Below the pieces are notes generated by a model that worked only from the letters and a program-made list of their open reading frames with translations, did no database searches and had not been told where the DNA came from. A DNA stretch of 30,671 bases from contig JALVTI010000114.1 in assembly GCA_027035985.1 (NCBI GenBank), positions 1 to 30,671 on the forward strand, in the 5' to 3' direction. Shown here piece after piece: positions 1 through 7,990 of this stretch. Every line of letters starts with the position of its first letter. The first letter of the stretch is position 1. The position numbers were made by a program, and so were the translations under genes. Source of the DNA: Aquificales bacterium (GTDB taxonomy: Bacteria; Aquificota; Aquificia; Aquificales; QOAS01).

Positions 1-83
1 CCTAGAAGGGATTGAAAATCTTCCGCAATAGCCACTAAAGGTGGAAAGGCGTATGTTTTGTATGTCACTACAAGGACTTAAAC
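1..83 (+). CRISPR. Terminal end of a CRISPR array (partial repeat, one spacer, degenerate last repeat)
   Basis: Bases 1-18 (CCTAGAAGGGATTGAAAA) are the 3' part of a repeat; CCTAGAAGGGATTG also occurs, on the opposite strand, in the repeat at 29040. Bases 19-54 form a 36-nt spacer. Bases 55-83 form a 29-nt degenerate copy (GTTTTG..TGTCACTACAAGG..TTAAAC) of the repeat seen at 28.9-29.1 kb. A degenerate repeat at the leader-distal end is usual for CRISPR arrays, which together with the ATTGAAA end suggests transcription on the + strand with the array body lying left of the window. No cas gene is in view. The array continues beyond base 1. Confidence 0.6.
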
Positions 84-117
84 CTCCATCTCTCCACCCA
101 AAGGACAAAAAAAATTC

Positions 118-137
118 CCTTCACCGAAGGTGTTTTT
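118..137 (+). terminator. Weak candidate terminator after the CRISPR array
   Basis: CCTTC (118-122), loop ACC and GAAGG (126-130) can pair, or CACC can pair with GGTG (122-132); TTTTT follows at 133-137. The stem is only 4-5 bp, so this is a tentative call. It sits just past the last CRISPR repeat, where an array transcript would be expected to end. The rest of 138-262 shows A/T-rich sequence with no gene that I can support. Confidence 0.3.
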
Positions 138-266
138 AAAGCTTTGCCTTCCCACAATTGAGTATTTTCAAAAAAATCATTAACCTTTTAGCGGATTTTC
201 AAAAAAAGTCAATCCACCCAAAGGCTTTTATATCCAACCGACCTTTAAAGGGAACTTTTGAACCCC

Positions 267-300
267 CCCCGTCCGCGGGGTCAAAATATTTCCAATCCAA
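267..300 (+). promoter_or_regulatory. Putative cca promoter: short inverted repeat plus CAAAATATT near the start codon
   Basis: An inverted repeat CCCCG/CGGGG (267-271 and 276-280) is followed by CAAAATATT at 282-290, ten bases before the ATG at 301. There is no Shine-Dalgarno sequence. The same layout, G-rich arm then CAAAAT, precedes uvrB and polA. If CAAAATATT holds the -10 element, transcription would begin at or next to the start codon, giving a leaderless or nearly leaderless mRNA. This reading is an inference; no -35 element is obvious. Confidence 0.35.
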
Positions 301-2835
301 ATGAAGTTGGTTGTTCTCCCGACGGGTGCAGATTTGGACGCGCTCTCTTCCGCATACGGGGTTTTGCTCCTCCATCCCGACGCAAAGATGGTTAGACCCC
401 TCCAGCTCTCAAAGAGCGCCGCGTCGGTTTTCAAGAAATACAAACACCTCTTTGAGGGGAGACTGATAGAGGAAGTTCCCCAAGAGGTGGAAACCCTTAT
501 TTTGGTCGATACCTGCGGGTTTGAGAGAATTCCGTCGGTTCCCCATTACGGGGAGCTTTTGATATACGACCACCACCCGAGGTGTGGGGAAAAAAGATTT
601 GAAAGGGCTACTCTAAAGGTGGATAGGGTTGGGGCGGCTACCACCTTGGTGGTCGAGGAGATTAGAGACCAAAAAGTGGAACTCTCCCCCGAAGGTGCTA
701 CTTTGCTCCTAATGGGAATATACGAGGATACGGGGAATTTTACCCATTTGGGGACTACCCCCCGCGACCTGGAAGCGGCGGCTTTTCTGCTCTCAAAGGG
801 TGCAGACCTCAAAGAGGTCGACAGATTCGTAAACGAGAAGCTCACGGCGGAGGAGCTTGAGGTAGTTTACAAACTCCTAAGGAGTATCGAATATATAGAG
901 ACCCCCGAGGGGTTTAGGGTTGCCATAGCGACCTTTAAGGGGGAGGAGTATTTCCCCGAGTTCCAAGAGTTGGTCTACCGGATGAAGGAGTTCACCGAAA
1001 GGGTAGACGGCTTTTTTATCGTCTATGAGGCGGGAAATAAAACCTACCTCTTCGGTAGGGCGGTAAATCCCAACTTCGACGCCTCGGCGGTTCTCCGTAG
1101 GCTCGGCGGGGGAGGACACGGGGCGGCGGCTTCCCTAAAGGTCGAAGGTATCCCCGCGGAGCGGGTAAAAAAACGTCTCGTTGACGTTCTAACGGGTAAC
1201 CTTCCCAATATCTATCTGGAGAACTTCATCTCCTACCCGCCCCTGGTGGTGAGGGCGGACGAAGGGGTGAGGGAGGCGCTCCAAAGGTTGGTCGATTTCG
1301 GCTTTGCCGGTGCGCCGGTTGTGGACGAGGAGGGTAAACCCCTCGGGGTGGTCTTTAAAAAAGACCTCCTAAGGGCTTTGAAACATTTGGGGGACAAACC
1401 CCTTAAGGTGTCGGAGGTTTTAAATCCCGACGTTAGGGTTTTGCATTTGAGGGACACCATTTGGGAGGCGGAAAATATCCTTTCCAAATTCGGTCAGAAG
1501 TTAATTCCGGTGGTAAACAACTCGGGGAGGGTTGTCGGGGTTTTGACCCGCCTCGATATCTTCAAAAATATCCTCTCCGAAACCCCCGAAAGGGTCAGAC
1601 AGAGAAAGATAGGGTTGCCGGGGAATATAAGGGATTTCGCCGAAGAGGTCGGAAAGCTCGCCAAAAGGCTCGGTTTAAGGGCTTACATAGTTGGAGGGGT
1701 TGTCCGCGACATTATCCTCGGCAGACCGGTTTGGGATTTGGATATTGTGGTCGAGGGTGGCGATGCGACCGAGCTGGCTAAGGCGGTCGGGGAGCTTTAC
1801 GGGGTAAAGGTTCACCCCTTTGAGGAGTTTGGAACAGCCCACCTAAAGGTGGGGAATTTAAAGGTCGAATTCGCAACCGCAAGGCGCGAAAGCTACGAGC
1901 GTAGCGGCGCCTATCCCAAGGTGGAGCCCGCCTCCCTCAAGGAGGATATCTTTAGGAGGGATTTCACCATTAACACCCTCGCCGTGGCGTTAAACCCGGA
2001 GGATTTCGGTCAGCTCATCGACTATTTGGGCGGTCTGGAAGACCTCCGGAGGGGTATCGTTAGGGTGTTGCACTCGCTATCCTTTGTCGAAGACCCCATT
2101 AGGATACTTAGGGCGCTCCGCTTTGCCGGGCGCTTTGGCTTTGACCTATCGAAGGGAACGAAAACCCTCCTCCGCAGGGCGGTCGAGCTGGGGGTTTTGA
2201 AAAACGCACCCCGCGGGAGGGTGGCGAACGAACTGCGTCTCGCCCTAAGGGAGGATAGGTTTCTCGAGATTCTCAAACTCTACAAGGAATACAAAATTTT
2301 GGAACAGATACTCCCCGAGGGATTTCAGTGGTCTAAAGTCCGCGAGGAGGAACTTAAAAAACTGAAATCCCTTTTGGAGGAGTTTCCCGAAATATCCATT
2401 CCCGGCTGGGTTCTCTTTATCTCACTCCTCTTGGGGTTGGAGAAAGAAAAAGCCTTCGGGGTGCTTAAGGAACTCTCCGCACCCGCGAGGGTTAGGGAGA
2501 TATACCTCCAGGCAAAGGACGAGGCTTGGGAAATATTGAAAACCCTCAAGGGTGCCGAAAAACCTTCCGACCTCGCGGTGGGATTGAAAAAATACCACCC
2601 CGAGACTCTGCTATTGGTAGCCTCCAAGGGTGATGAGAAAATTAGAAACCTCGTTAGGTTCTATCTGAAAGAGGTAAAACCCTTTAAGGCAAAGGTCGAT
2701 GTGGAGAAACTAAAAAGGGAGGGTTTAAGGGGTAAGGAATTGGGTAAAGCCATCGAAAGGGAGAAATTGAAAATTTTGGATGAAACCCTTAAGGGGAGGT
2801 TTGAAGAGCTTTTAACGCCTCGGGGAGAATCTTAA
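301..2835 (+). CDS. cca: tRNA nucleotidyltransferase (CCA/CC-adding or poly(A) polymerase type) with N-terminal DHH-DHHA1 and CBS domains
   Basis: This 844-residue protein builds or repairs the 3' CCA end of tRNAs. Its domains, in order, are a DHH phosphoesterase module (DHH at residues 90-92; DHHA1 glycine-rich GGGGHGAAA near 269), two CBS repeats (about 315-435) and a class II nucleotidyltransferase head. The head has GGVVRD at 465-470 and the metal-binding pair D479/D481 in WDLDIV, followed by RRDFTINTLA and RILRALRFAGRFGF. A long enzyme of this architecture is known in Aquifex, where CC and A addition are shared between two enzymes; the sequence alone does not settle whether this one adds CC, A or CCA. 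The ATG at 301 is the first start in frame and has no ribosome binding site. The 3' end overlaps the convergent surA-like gene by 47 bp. Confidence 0.9.
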   Translation: MKLVVLPTGADLDALSSAYGVLLLHPDAKMVRPLQLSKSAASVFKKYKHLFEGRLIEEVPQEVETLILVDTCGFERIPSVPHYGELLIYDHHPRCGEKRFERATLKVDRVGAATTLVVEEIRDQKVELSPEGATLLLMGIYEDTGNFTHLGTTPRDLEAAAFLLSKGADLKEVDRFVNEKLTAEELEVVYKLLRSIEYIETPEGFRVAIATFKGEEYFPEFQELVYRMKEFTERVDGFFIVYEAGNKTYLFGRAVNPNFDASAVLRRLGGGGHGAAASLKVEGIPAERVKKRLVDVLTGNLPNIYLENFISYPPLVVRADEGVREALQRLVDFGFAGAPVVDEEGKPLGVVFKKDLLRALKHLGDKPLKVSEVLNPDVRVLHLRDTIWEAENILSKFGQKLIPVVNNSGRVVGVLTRLDIFKNILSETPERVRQRKIGLPGNIRDFAEEVGKLAKRLGLRAYIVGGVVRDIILGRPVWDLDIVVEGGDATELAKAVGELYGVKVHPFEEFGTAHLKVGNLKVEFATARRESYERSGAYPKVEPASLKEDIFRRDFTINTLAVALNPEDFGQLIDYLGGLEDLRRGIVRVLHSLSFVEDPIRILRALRFAGRFGFDLSKGTKTLLRRAVELGVLKNAPRGRVANELRLALREDRFLEILKLYKEYKILEQILPEGFQWSKVREEELKKLKSLLEEFPEISIPGWVLFISLLLGLEKEKAFGVLKELSAPARVREIYLQAKDEAWEILKTLKGAEKPSDLAVGLKKYHPETLLLVASKGDEKIRNLVRFYLKEVKPFKAKVDVEKLKREGLRGKELGKAIEREKLKILDETLKGRFEELLTPRGES

Positions 2836-3676
2836 CGACCGAATTCTCCCTAAGGGTTTTGATAAATTCCTCGATTTTTTCCTCCTCTATCCGTTTGAGG
2901 ATTTTTTCCCTAGACCCTTTGGGGGTTTTGTATTCCACCTTTAACACCTTTACTAGGTAGATGTTATTTTTGTCCTCCGCAAAATCGGTCTGCCCCGCCG
3001 ATAGTCTTTTAACGACTTTTGCTATTTCCGGTTTTAAGTCCTTTAGGGTGGCGGAAAATTCTATCGGTTGTATTCCCAACTTTTGGGAGATTTTTTGAAA
3101 ATTCTCCGAAACCAGTAAGTCTTGATTTTTAACCGCAACATCTTTGGGAATTTTTAAAACTTCTAAGGTGTAGACGGGTATAGCCTTCGGGGAGTGGGCG
3201 GCTATTAGTGTTTCAAGTTCCGCTTTGTTTTGGTAAAGGGGTCTTAAAACAAATAGCTGTATGGTTGCCACATAGAGATTGTACTTTTTCACAAAATTGG
3301 AGAAAATGGCGCCGCCGAGACCCACCCTTTGAAGCTCCTCGTAAAGTTGTGCAACCGTCTTGCCCTGACTTTGCGCGAAATGTTGGACTATTTGTTGAAC
3401 CTTTTGGGGTGGTATCTGTATCCCCCTACTTTCCCCGTATTGGGCAACCAAATAGATGTTTATTAACCTGTTGAGGGCTTTGTTGAAATCCTTTTCCCCA
3501 AAAAGGAGCATGTAGAGCTTTATATCCGATAGGAGTATGGGTTCTCCGTTTACCACCGCAACGGTTTCGTCTACCAATTGCCAACCGCTTTGGGTTTGGG
3601 TTTTTTTCTCCCCTCCAATAAGGGGAAAGGCGGTTATCAGAAAGACCGATAGGAGGAGAAAAAGTTTCCTAACCAT
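2789..3676 (-). CDS. SurA-like periplasmic chaperone / peptidyl-prolyl isomerase-like protein
   Basis: The protein has 295 residues. An N-terminal signal peptide (MVRKLFLLLSVFLITAFPL) is followed by VDETVAVVNGEPILLSDI, typical of the SurA N-terminal domain. It probably acts in the periplasm, helping outer-membrane proteins fold. After the helical SurA_N-like part (to about residue 150) the remainder is shorter than in full SurA and contains no clear parvulin domain, so isomerase activity is doubtful; a basic helical tail closes the protein. It lies 24 bp downstream of the clc gene and is probably cotranscribed with it. No Shine-Dalgarno sequence is visible before the ATG. Its 3' end overlaps that of cca by 47 bp. 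Confidence 0.7.
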   Translation of the reverse strand: MVRKLFLLLSVFLITAFPLIGGEKKTQTQSGWQLVDETVAVVNGEPILLSDIKLYMLLFGEKDFNKALNRLINIYLVAQYGESRGIQIPPQKVQQIVQHFAQSQGKTVAQLYEELQRVGLGGAIFSNFVKKYNLYVATIQLFVLRPLYQNKAELETLIAAHSPKAIPVYTLEVLKIPKDVAVKNQDLLVSENFQKISQKLGIQPIEFSATLKDLKPEIAKVVKRLSAGQTDFAEDKNNIYLVKVLKVEYKTPKGSREKILKRIEEEKIEEFIKTLRENSVVKILPEALKALQTSP

Positions 3677-3700
3677 TAAAGGGTTTAAGTTTAAGAGAGG

Positions 3701-4906
3701 TTAGACCTTCAGCAGTTTGAACGACCTCGCAAGGAAGTAGGCGGTCAGAACCCCAACTATTTCGGGAATTATCAGCGTCTGGTGGCTCATCTCCGAAATC
3801 ATTATCACGGCGGTAATGGGGATATTCATAGCGGCGCTTATCATCGCCGCCGCACCCGTCAGGGCGAAGATGGAGAGTTTATCCGGACTCAAGTGGGCAA
3901 CGATATTTCCCAAAGATGCACCTATGAATATAAGGGGTAGGATGATACCTCCGGGATAACCAAAAGAGAGCAGGAGGGTAATAAAGACCGTTTCGAGGAT
4001 TATAACACCCACAACCTCCTTTATTGGAAATAGGTGGCTACTTACCTCGTTAATGGGAAGGTAATTGACCGCTATTTCCAACAGGTGGATATGTTCGTGG
4101 CTGTTTGCTATGGCAAAGAGCAGCAGCACGGCGGGAAATATCGCTATGGGGCGGTAATTCGGGGGGACTAACCGAGCCAACCATTTGAAAAATTCGTAGA
4201 CCGCGAGCAGAAAAATGGTTACCAGCGAAGCCATGACGCCCAAAATCGCGGAGGGAATTAAATCCCAGATATTCCAGTGAAAGTGTCCCTCGACGTGGAT
4301 TAGCGGGTGAAATCCCCTCAGGTAAACGTAAATCGTAAAGGCGACCGTTGAAGCGGTCAAACCGTTTATTAGAAAGTCCACATTGAGGATTTTTCCAAAT
4401 CGGTTTTCCAGAACGTAAAAGGTTCCCCCCAAGGGAGTTTTTAGAAACGCACCCACAAAGGCGGCGGCGCCTATCGTTCCCCAGTAGTTTATCTGCCCCC
4501 GCGGCACTCTAAACAGCTCGGCGATATACTGACCCAAACCTGTTCCAAGAAACATGGCGGGTCCTTCCCTACCGAGGGGCAATACCGATAACGATAGAGC
4601 GACACCGATAAATTTAGTCAGCCACATGAAGAGCGGAATTATTACGTTCTCGCGCAATATCCTCAAGCTCAACACCAGACCGGGAATGGTTAAGCGACTT
4701 TCCATAGATGCGATAAATGACATATAAACGGATGCAACTATTAAGTGGAAGAATTGAAGTTTTAACCCAAACGATAGGGTGTGGAAAAAGTTTATAAGAA
4801 AATCTAGCAATGAGGCTGCTAATCCCGATACCACACCTATAAAGGTTGCAAATAGACTTTCCTTAAATTTCCCTATAACGTAATCCCTATAAAATTTCAG
4901 CTTCAT
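3701..4906 (-). CDS. ClC-family chloride channel/transporter with divergent ion-path motifs
   Basis: A 401-residue polytopic membrane protein of the ClC fold. GREGP at residues 112-116 is the family signature carrying the external gating glutamate (E114), and GYPGGIILP matches the later G-x-F/I-x-P motif. The first selectivity motif, usually GSGIP, appears as RLTIP (about 71-75). In the segment PLGGTFYVLENRF the residue aligned with the intracellular proton glutamate of E. coli ClC (E203) is asparagine (N168), preceded by E167. This suggests altered ion selectivity or loss of proton coupling, by hand alignment only. The length is near the core ClC fold, with no cytoplasmic CBS domains. GGTGG lies 4 bases before the ATG. 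The gene is divergent from uvrB and upstream of the surA-like gene. Confidence 0.85.
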   Translation of the reverse strand: MKLKFYRDYVIGKFKESLFATFIGVVSGLAASLLDFLINFFHTLSFGLKLQFFHLIVASVYMSFIASMESRLTIPGLVLSLRILRENVIIPLFMWLTKFIGVALSLSVLPLGREGPAMFLGTGLGQYIAELFRVPRGQINYWGTIGAAAFVGAFLKTPLGGTFYVLENRFGKILNVDFLINGLTASTVAFTIYVYLRGFHPLIHVEGHFHWNIWDLIPSAILGVMASLVTIFLLAVYEFFKWLARLVPPNYRPIAIFPAVLLLFAIANSHEHIHLLEIAVNYLPINEVSSHLFPIKEVVGVIILETVFITLLLSFGYPGGIILPLIFIGASLGNIVAHLSPDKLSIFALTGAAAMISAAMNIPITAVIMISEMSHQTLIIPEIVGVLTAYFLARSFKLLKV

Positions 4907-4999
4907 TTTTCCACCTAAAGGGGAGGTTTCAAAAAGGCGAACCTATGGAGTTGTTAATTCTAAAACCTCATAGAGAGTTTTTTGCAAAAGGACTTCCTA

Positions 5000-5037
5000 C
5001 CCATTTGGGCAAAATTTGAAAAGTTTTTAACCTTTGG
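5000..5037 (+). promoter_or_regulatory. Putative uvrB promoter: inverted repeat plus CAAAATTT
   Basis: CCCA/TGGG (5000-5003 and 5006-5009) is followed directly by CAAAATTT (5010-5017), as in the cca and polA upstream regions. The start codon follows 20 bases later, after GTTTTTAACC, and there is no Shine-Dalgarno sequence. The clc gene diverges on the other side of the 131-bp gap; TAGAAT read on the - strand around 4961 could serve that gene. Confidence 0.3.
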
Positions 5038-6279
5038 ATGGGAAAGGAAAAATCACCCTTCCGTCTAAAGGCACCCTTTAAACCGGCAGGAGACCAACCG
5101 AAGGCTATAAAGAAACTCCTCCAAAACCTAAAAAGGGGTGTCAAAGAGCAGATACTTTTGGGGGTGACGGGTAGCGGGAAGACGTTTTCTTTGGCAAACG
5201 TAATAGCGAAATGGGGAAAACCGACCCTTGTAATGGTTCACAACAAAATATTAGCCGCCCAACTTTACAGAGAGTTTAAGGAACTCTTCCCCGACAATGC
5301 GGTTGAATATTTCGTTTCCTATTACGACTACTACCGTCCGGAAGCCTACATTCCCGAAAAGGATTTGTATATAGAGAAGGACGCCGCCATTAACGACATT
5401 CTCGAAAAATACCGCCACAGCGCGACGCGGAGCGTTTTGGAGAGAAGGGACGTTATAGTTGTAGCCTCCGTCTCGGCTATCTACGGTCTCGGGGCGCCGG
5501 AAAACTACATAAAGCTCCGCCTTCAATTGCACAGAGGTATGGTTATAGGCTACCGCGACCTACTAAAGCGCTTGGTGGAGATGGGCTATCAGAGAAACGA
5601 TTACGCTATAAAGCGGGCGACCTTCTCGGTGAAGGGCGATGCGATTGAGATAGTCCCCTCCCATTCGGATGAGGAGGTTATACGCATAGAGTTTTGGGAC
5701 GACGAGATAGACCGCATCAGGAGGCTAAGCCTTCTAAACCGCGAGGTTATAGAGGACGATATAGAGCACATAGTGATTTGGCCGGCAACCCACTACTTGG
5801 CACCCCGCCCCACCGTCGAGGAAGCGCTAAGGGAGATAGAAAAAGACCTCGTGGAGAGGGTAGCCTGGTTTAGGAAGCAAGGCAGGGAGGTGGAAGCCCA
5901 ACGCCTCTTTCAGAGGACTTCCCACGATATAGAAATGATTAGGGAAACGGGCACCTGTAAGGGTATCGAAAACTATTCGAGATACTTCGACGGGAGAAAA
6001 CCGGGGGAACCGCCCTTTACGCTCCTGGACTACTTTCCCGACGACTTTCTGTTGATAATCGACGAGAGTCACCAGACCATACCCCAAATAAGGGCTATGT
6101 ATGAGGGGGATAGGAGTAGAAAACTGAAATTGGTGGAATACGGGTGGCGCTTGCCGGCGGCGCTCGACAACCGTCCCCTGAAATTCGAAGAATTCCTCCA
6201 AAAGCTGAACAGGGTTATATACGTTTCCGCAACCCCCGGTGATTGGGAACTAAAACGTGTTTGTGAGCAAAATAAATGA
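5038..6279 (+). CDS. uvrB: UvrB excinuclease subunit, truncated after the first half (413 codons)
   Basis: UvrB is the helicase-like damage-verification subunit of nucleotide excision repair, handed to DNA by UvrA and cut together with UvrC. Present are Walker A GVTGSGKT (42-49), the beta-hairpin region (YYDYYRPEAYIPEKD), DESH (342-345) and YVSATPGDWEL near the end. Family members run to about 660 residues. This frame ends KRVCEQNK-stop just after SATPGDWEL, so helicase motifs IV-VI and the C-terminal UVR (UvrC-binding) motif are absent. I could not find the missing part in the other forward frames just downstream; the next gene starts 6 bp later. What remains looks well conserved, so the loss may be recent, or the other half may be encoded elsewhere. 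As it stands it should not support normal incision. Confidence 0.85.
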   Translation: MGKEKSPFRLKAPFKPAGDQPKAIKKLLQNLKRGVKEQILLGVTGSGKTFSLANVIAKWGKPTLVMVHNKILAAQLYREFKELFPDNAVEYFVSYYDYYRPEAYIPEKDLYIEKDAAINDILEKYRHSATRSVLERRDVIVVASVSAIYGLGAPENYIKLRLQLHRGMVIGYRDLLKRLVEMGYQRNDYAIKRATFSVKGDAIEIVPSHSDEEVIRIEFWDDEIDRIRRLSLLNREVIEDDIEHIVIWPATHYLAPRPTVEEALREIEKDLVERVAWFRKQGREVEAQRLFQRTSHDIEMIRETGTCKGIENYSRYFDGRKPGEPPFTLLDYFPDDFLLIIDESHQTIPQIRAMYEGDRSRKLKLVEYGWRLPAALDNRPLKFEEFLQKLNRVIYVSATPGDWELKRVCEQNK

Positions 6280-6285
6280 TTTCCG

Positions 6286-7989
6286 ATGTCCCTCCACTGG
6301 TATGCCCTTTTAATTTTTATCGCTATTTTTATAATTGTCGGTTTCAACGTAGCCCTACTCGACCACCTTAAGGATATTAGAGGGATTAACCTCTACACAA
6401 TCCTTCTTTGGGTTAATCTCAACCTTATTCTCATTCTTTGGTTGATATATCTGCTCATACGAAAATTTTACAAGGAGTGGTTGCAAAGTAGGTCTTCTCC
6501 CCTTAGAAAGAAACTTTTTATAGCTTTCTTTGCCTTGTTTGGGATACCCGTAATTTTTATCACCTCCTTGGCGGTTGTGGGTAAAAGTTCCTACTTAAGG
6601 GTTTTTACCGACGAAACCCTTAAAGGAGTCCTCCAGTCCATAGATAACCTTCAAAAGGAGATAAAAAACATAAACATCCCAGAAGAGGAAAAACAAAAAC
6701 TTTTGAAGGAAACCGTAAAGGTTGAAACTACGACGGCAAATTTGAGGGATTTGGTAAGACAACAAAAGGTTATCTTAATAAACTTTGTTTCTTTCTTTGT
6801 TTTAACAGCTCTGCTCGTTCTCTTCGGCGGCTTTTTGGTGGCTTCGTGGCTTTCCCGATTAATTGCGAATGAGGTTGAGATTCTATCAAAAAATATGGAA
6901 AAGGTTGCCCAAGGCAACTTTCATACCTCTTTAAAAATCAACGAATTTCCGAGAAACAAAATTGAAGAGTTGAGGAAATTGGCGGAAAACTTCAACAAGA
7001 TGGCTGAAAAATTGGCGCAAACTTATCACCAATTGAAAAGTAAAGATACCCTTTCCAAAGTTGTTATTAGGGAGGTATCAACAGGTGTAGCACTTTTTAA
7101 TAAAAAAACTGGGCAATTACTTACCGCCAATGAAAGTTATAAGAAAAATTTCAATTTTCAAACCTTACAGGAATTAAAAGAATGGGTAAAAAACAACGAC
7201 AATATTTCCTATAAAGAGGTTGATATTCAATCGGCAAAATTGGTCTTTATCGAAGATTTAACACCTTACATAGTAAGTAAACGCTACAAAGCGTGGAAAG
7301 AAATAGCATCCCGTTTAGCCCACGATATAAAAAATCCTCTGCAGGGAATAAGTACCTCCTTAGATGTTTTAGAGGTTTTCCTGGAAAAAGTTCGGGAAGA
7401 CCTCAAGGAGTTAGAAAACTCGGAGAAATTTAAACAATTTGTGGAAACCTTTAAAAGGAATGAAAATCAGATAAGGCAATACATCAAATACATCACCGAC
7501 TTGATAGATGCCTTTAATAATCTATCCTCCGAAGAAGAAAACCTAAATAAAAAATTCTTCTCGCTAAAAGAGTTACTATTCGAAGTTAAACGGGAATTCG
7601 AAACGCAGAATTTTAAGGTTTTTGTAGAGGTGAATTCCGCATATGTTTATGCCGATAGGCAAGCTTTAAAGAGAGTCTTCGAGAATCTTATTAGGAATGC
7701 CTATGAAGCTATAGAAAAGGCAGGTATTTCTCCCGGTGTTGTCCGTATAAAACGGGAAGGAAACTTAATCCACATCATCGATAACGGTCCCGGTATACCT
7801 CCGGAAAAGGCGGATACTATTTTTCTTCCCTTTACATCTTCCAAGGGAAAGGGTAGAGGTTTAGGGCTTTTTATAGCGAAAAAGTTGGTGGAAGAGCACG
7901 GTTGGACTTTGAAACTTTTGCCTTCGAAAAAGGGAGCTCACTTCGTTATAGAGGTTTCACCCAAAGATATCAAAGACCGCTACAGGTAA
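6286..7989 (+). CDS. Membrane sensor histidine kinase, NtrY-like
   Basis: A 567-residue sensor kinase. Hydrophobic segments at about residues 5-25, 38-60, 77-98 and 162-188 place the sensor part in the membrane. A HAMP-like linker follows (about 190-245), then a PAS-like stretch. The H-box is ASRLAHDIKNPLQG, with H346 the likely phosphorylated histidine. The ATPase domain has NLIRNAYEAI (N-box, about 468-477), DNGPGIPPE and GRGLGLFIAKKLVEEHG. The H-box and membrane layout resemble NtrY. No response regulator is nearby, so the partner is encoded elsewhere. It begins 6 bp after the truncated uvrB and ends 1 bp before the hisA frame opens, indicating one operon. Composition is more A/T-rich than uvrB or hisA. 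The stimulus cannot be told from sequence. Confidence 0.85.
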   Translation: MSLHWYALLIFIAIFIIVGFNVALLDHLKDIRGINLYTILLWVNLNLILILWLIYLLIRKFYKEWLQSRSSPLRKKLFIAFFALFGIPVIFITSLAVVGKSSYLRVFTDETLKGVLQSIDNLQKEIKNINIPEEEKQKLLKETVKVETTTANLRDLVRQQKVILINFVSFFVLTALLVLFGGFLVASWLSRLIANEVEILSKNMEKVAQGNFHTSLKINEFPRNKIEELRKLAENFNKMAEKLAQTYHQLKSKDTLSKVVIREVSTGVALFNKKTGQLLTANESYKKNFNFQTLQELKEWVKNNDNISYKEVDIQSAKLVFIEDLTPYIVSKRYKAWKEIASRLAHDIKNPLQGISTSLDVLEVFLEKVREDLKELENSEKFKQFVETFKRNENQIRQYIKYITDLIDAFNNLSSEEENLNKKFFSLKELLFEVKREFETQNFKVFVEVNSAYVYADRQALKRVFENLIRNAYEAIEKAGISPGVVRIKREGNLIHIIDNGPGIPPEKADTIFLPFTSSKGKGRGLGLFIAKKLVEEHGWTLKLLPSKKGAHFVIEVSPKDIKDRYR

Positions 7990-7990
7990 A

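Noticed and set aside
5038..6279. Idea that the UvrB truncation is half of a split intein or trans-spliced gene
   Set aside because: No intein block A or B follows SATPGDWEL; only eight codons remain before the stop.
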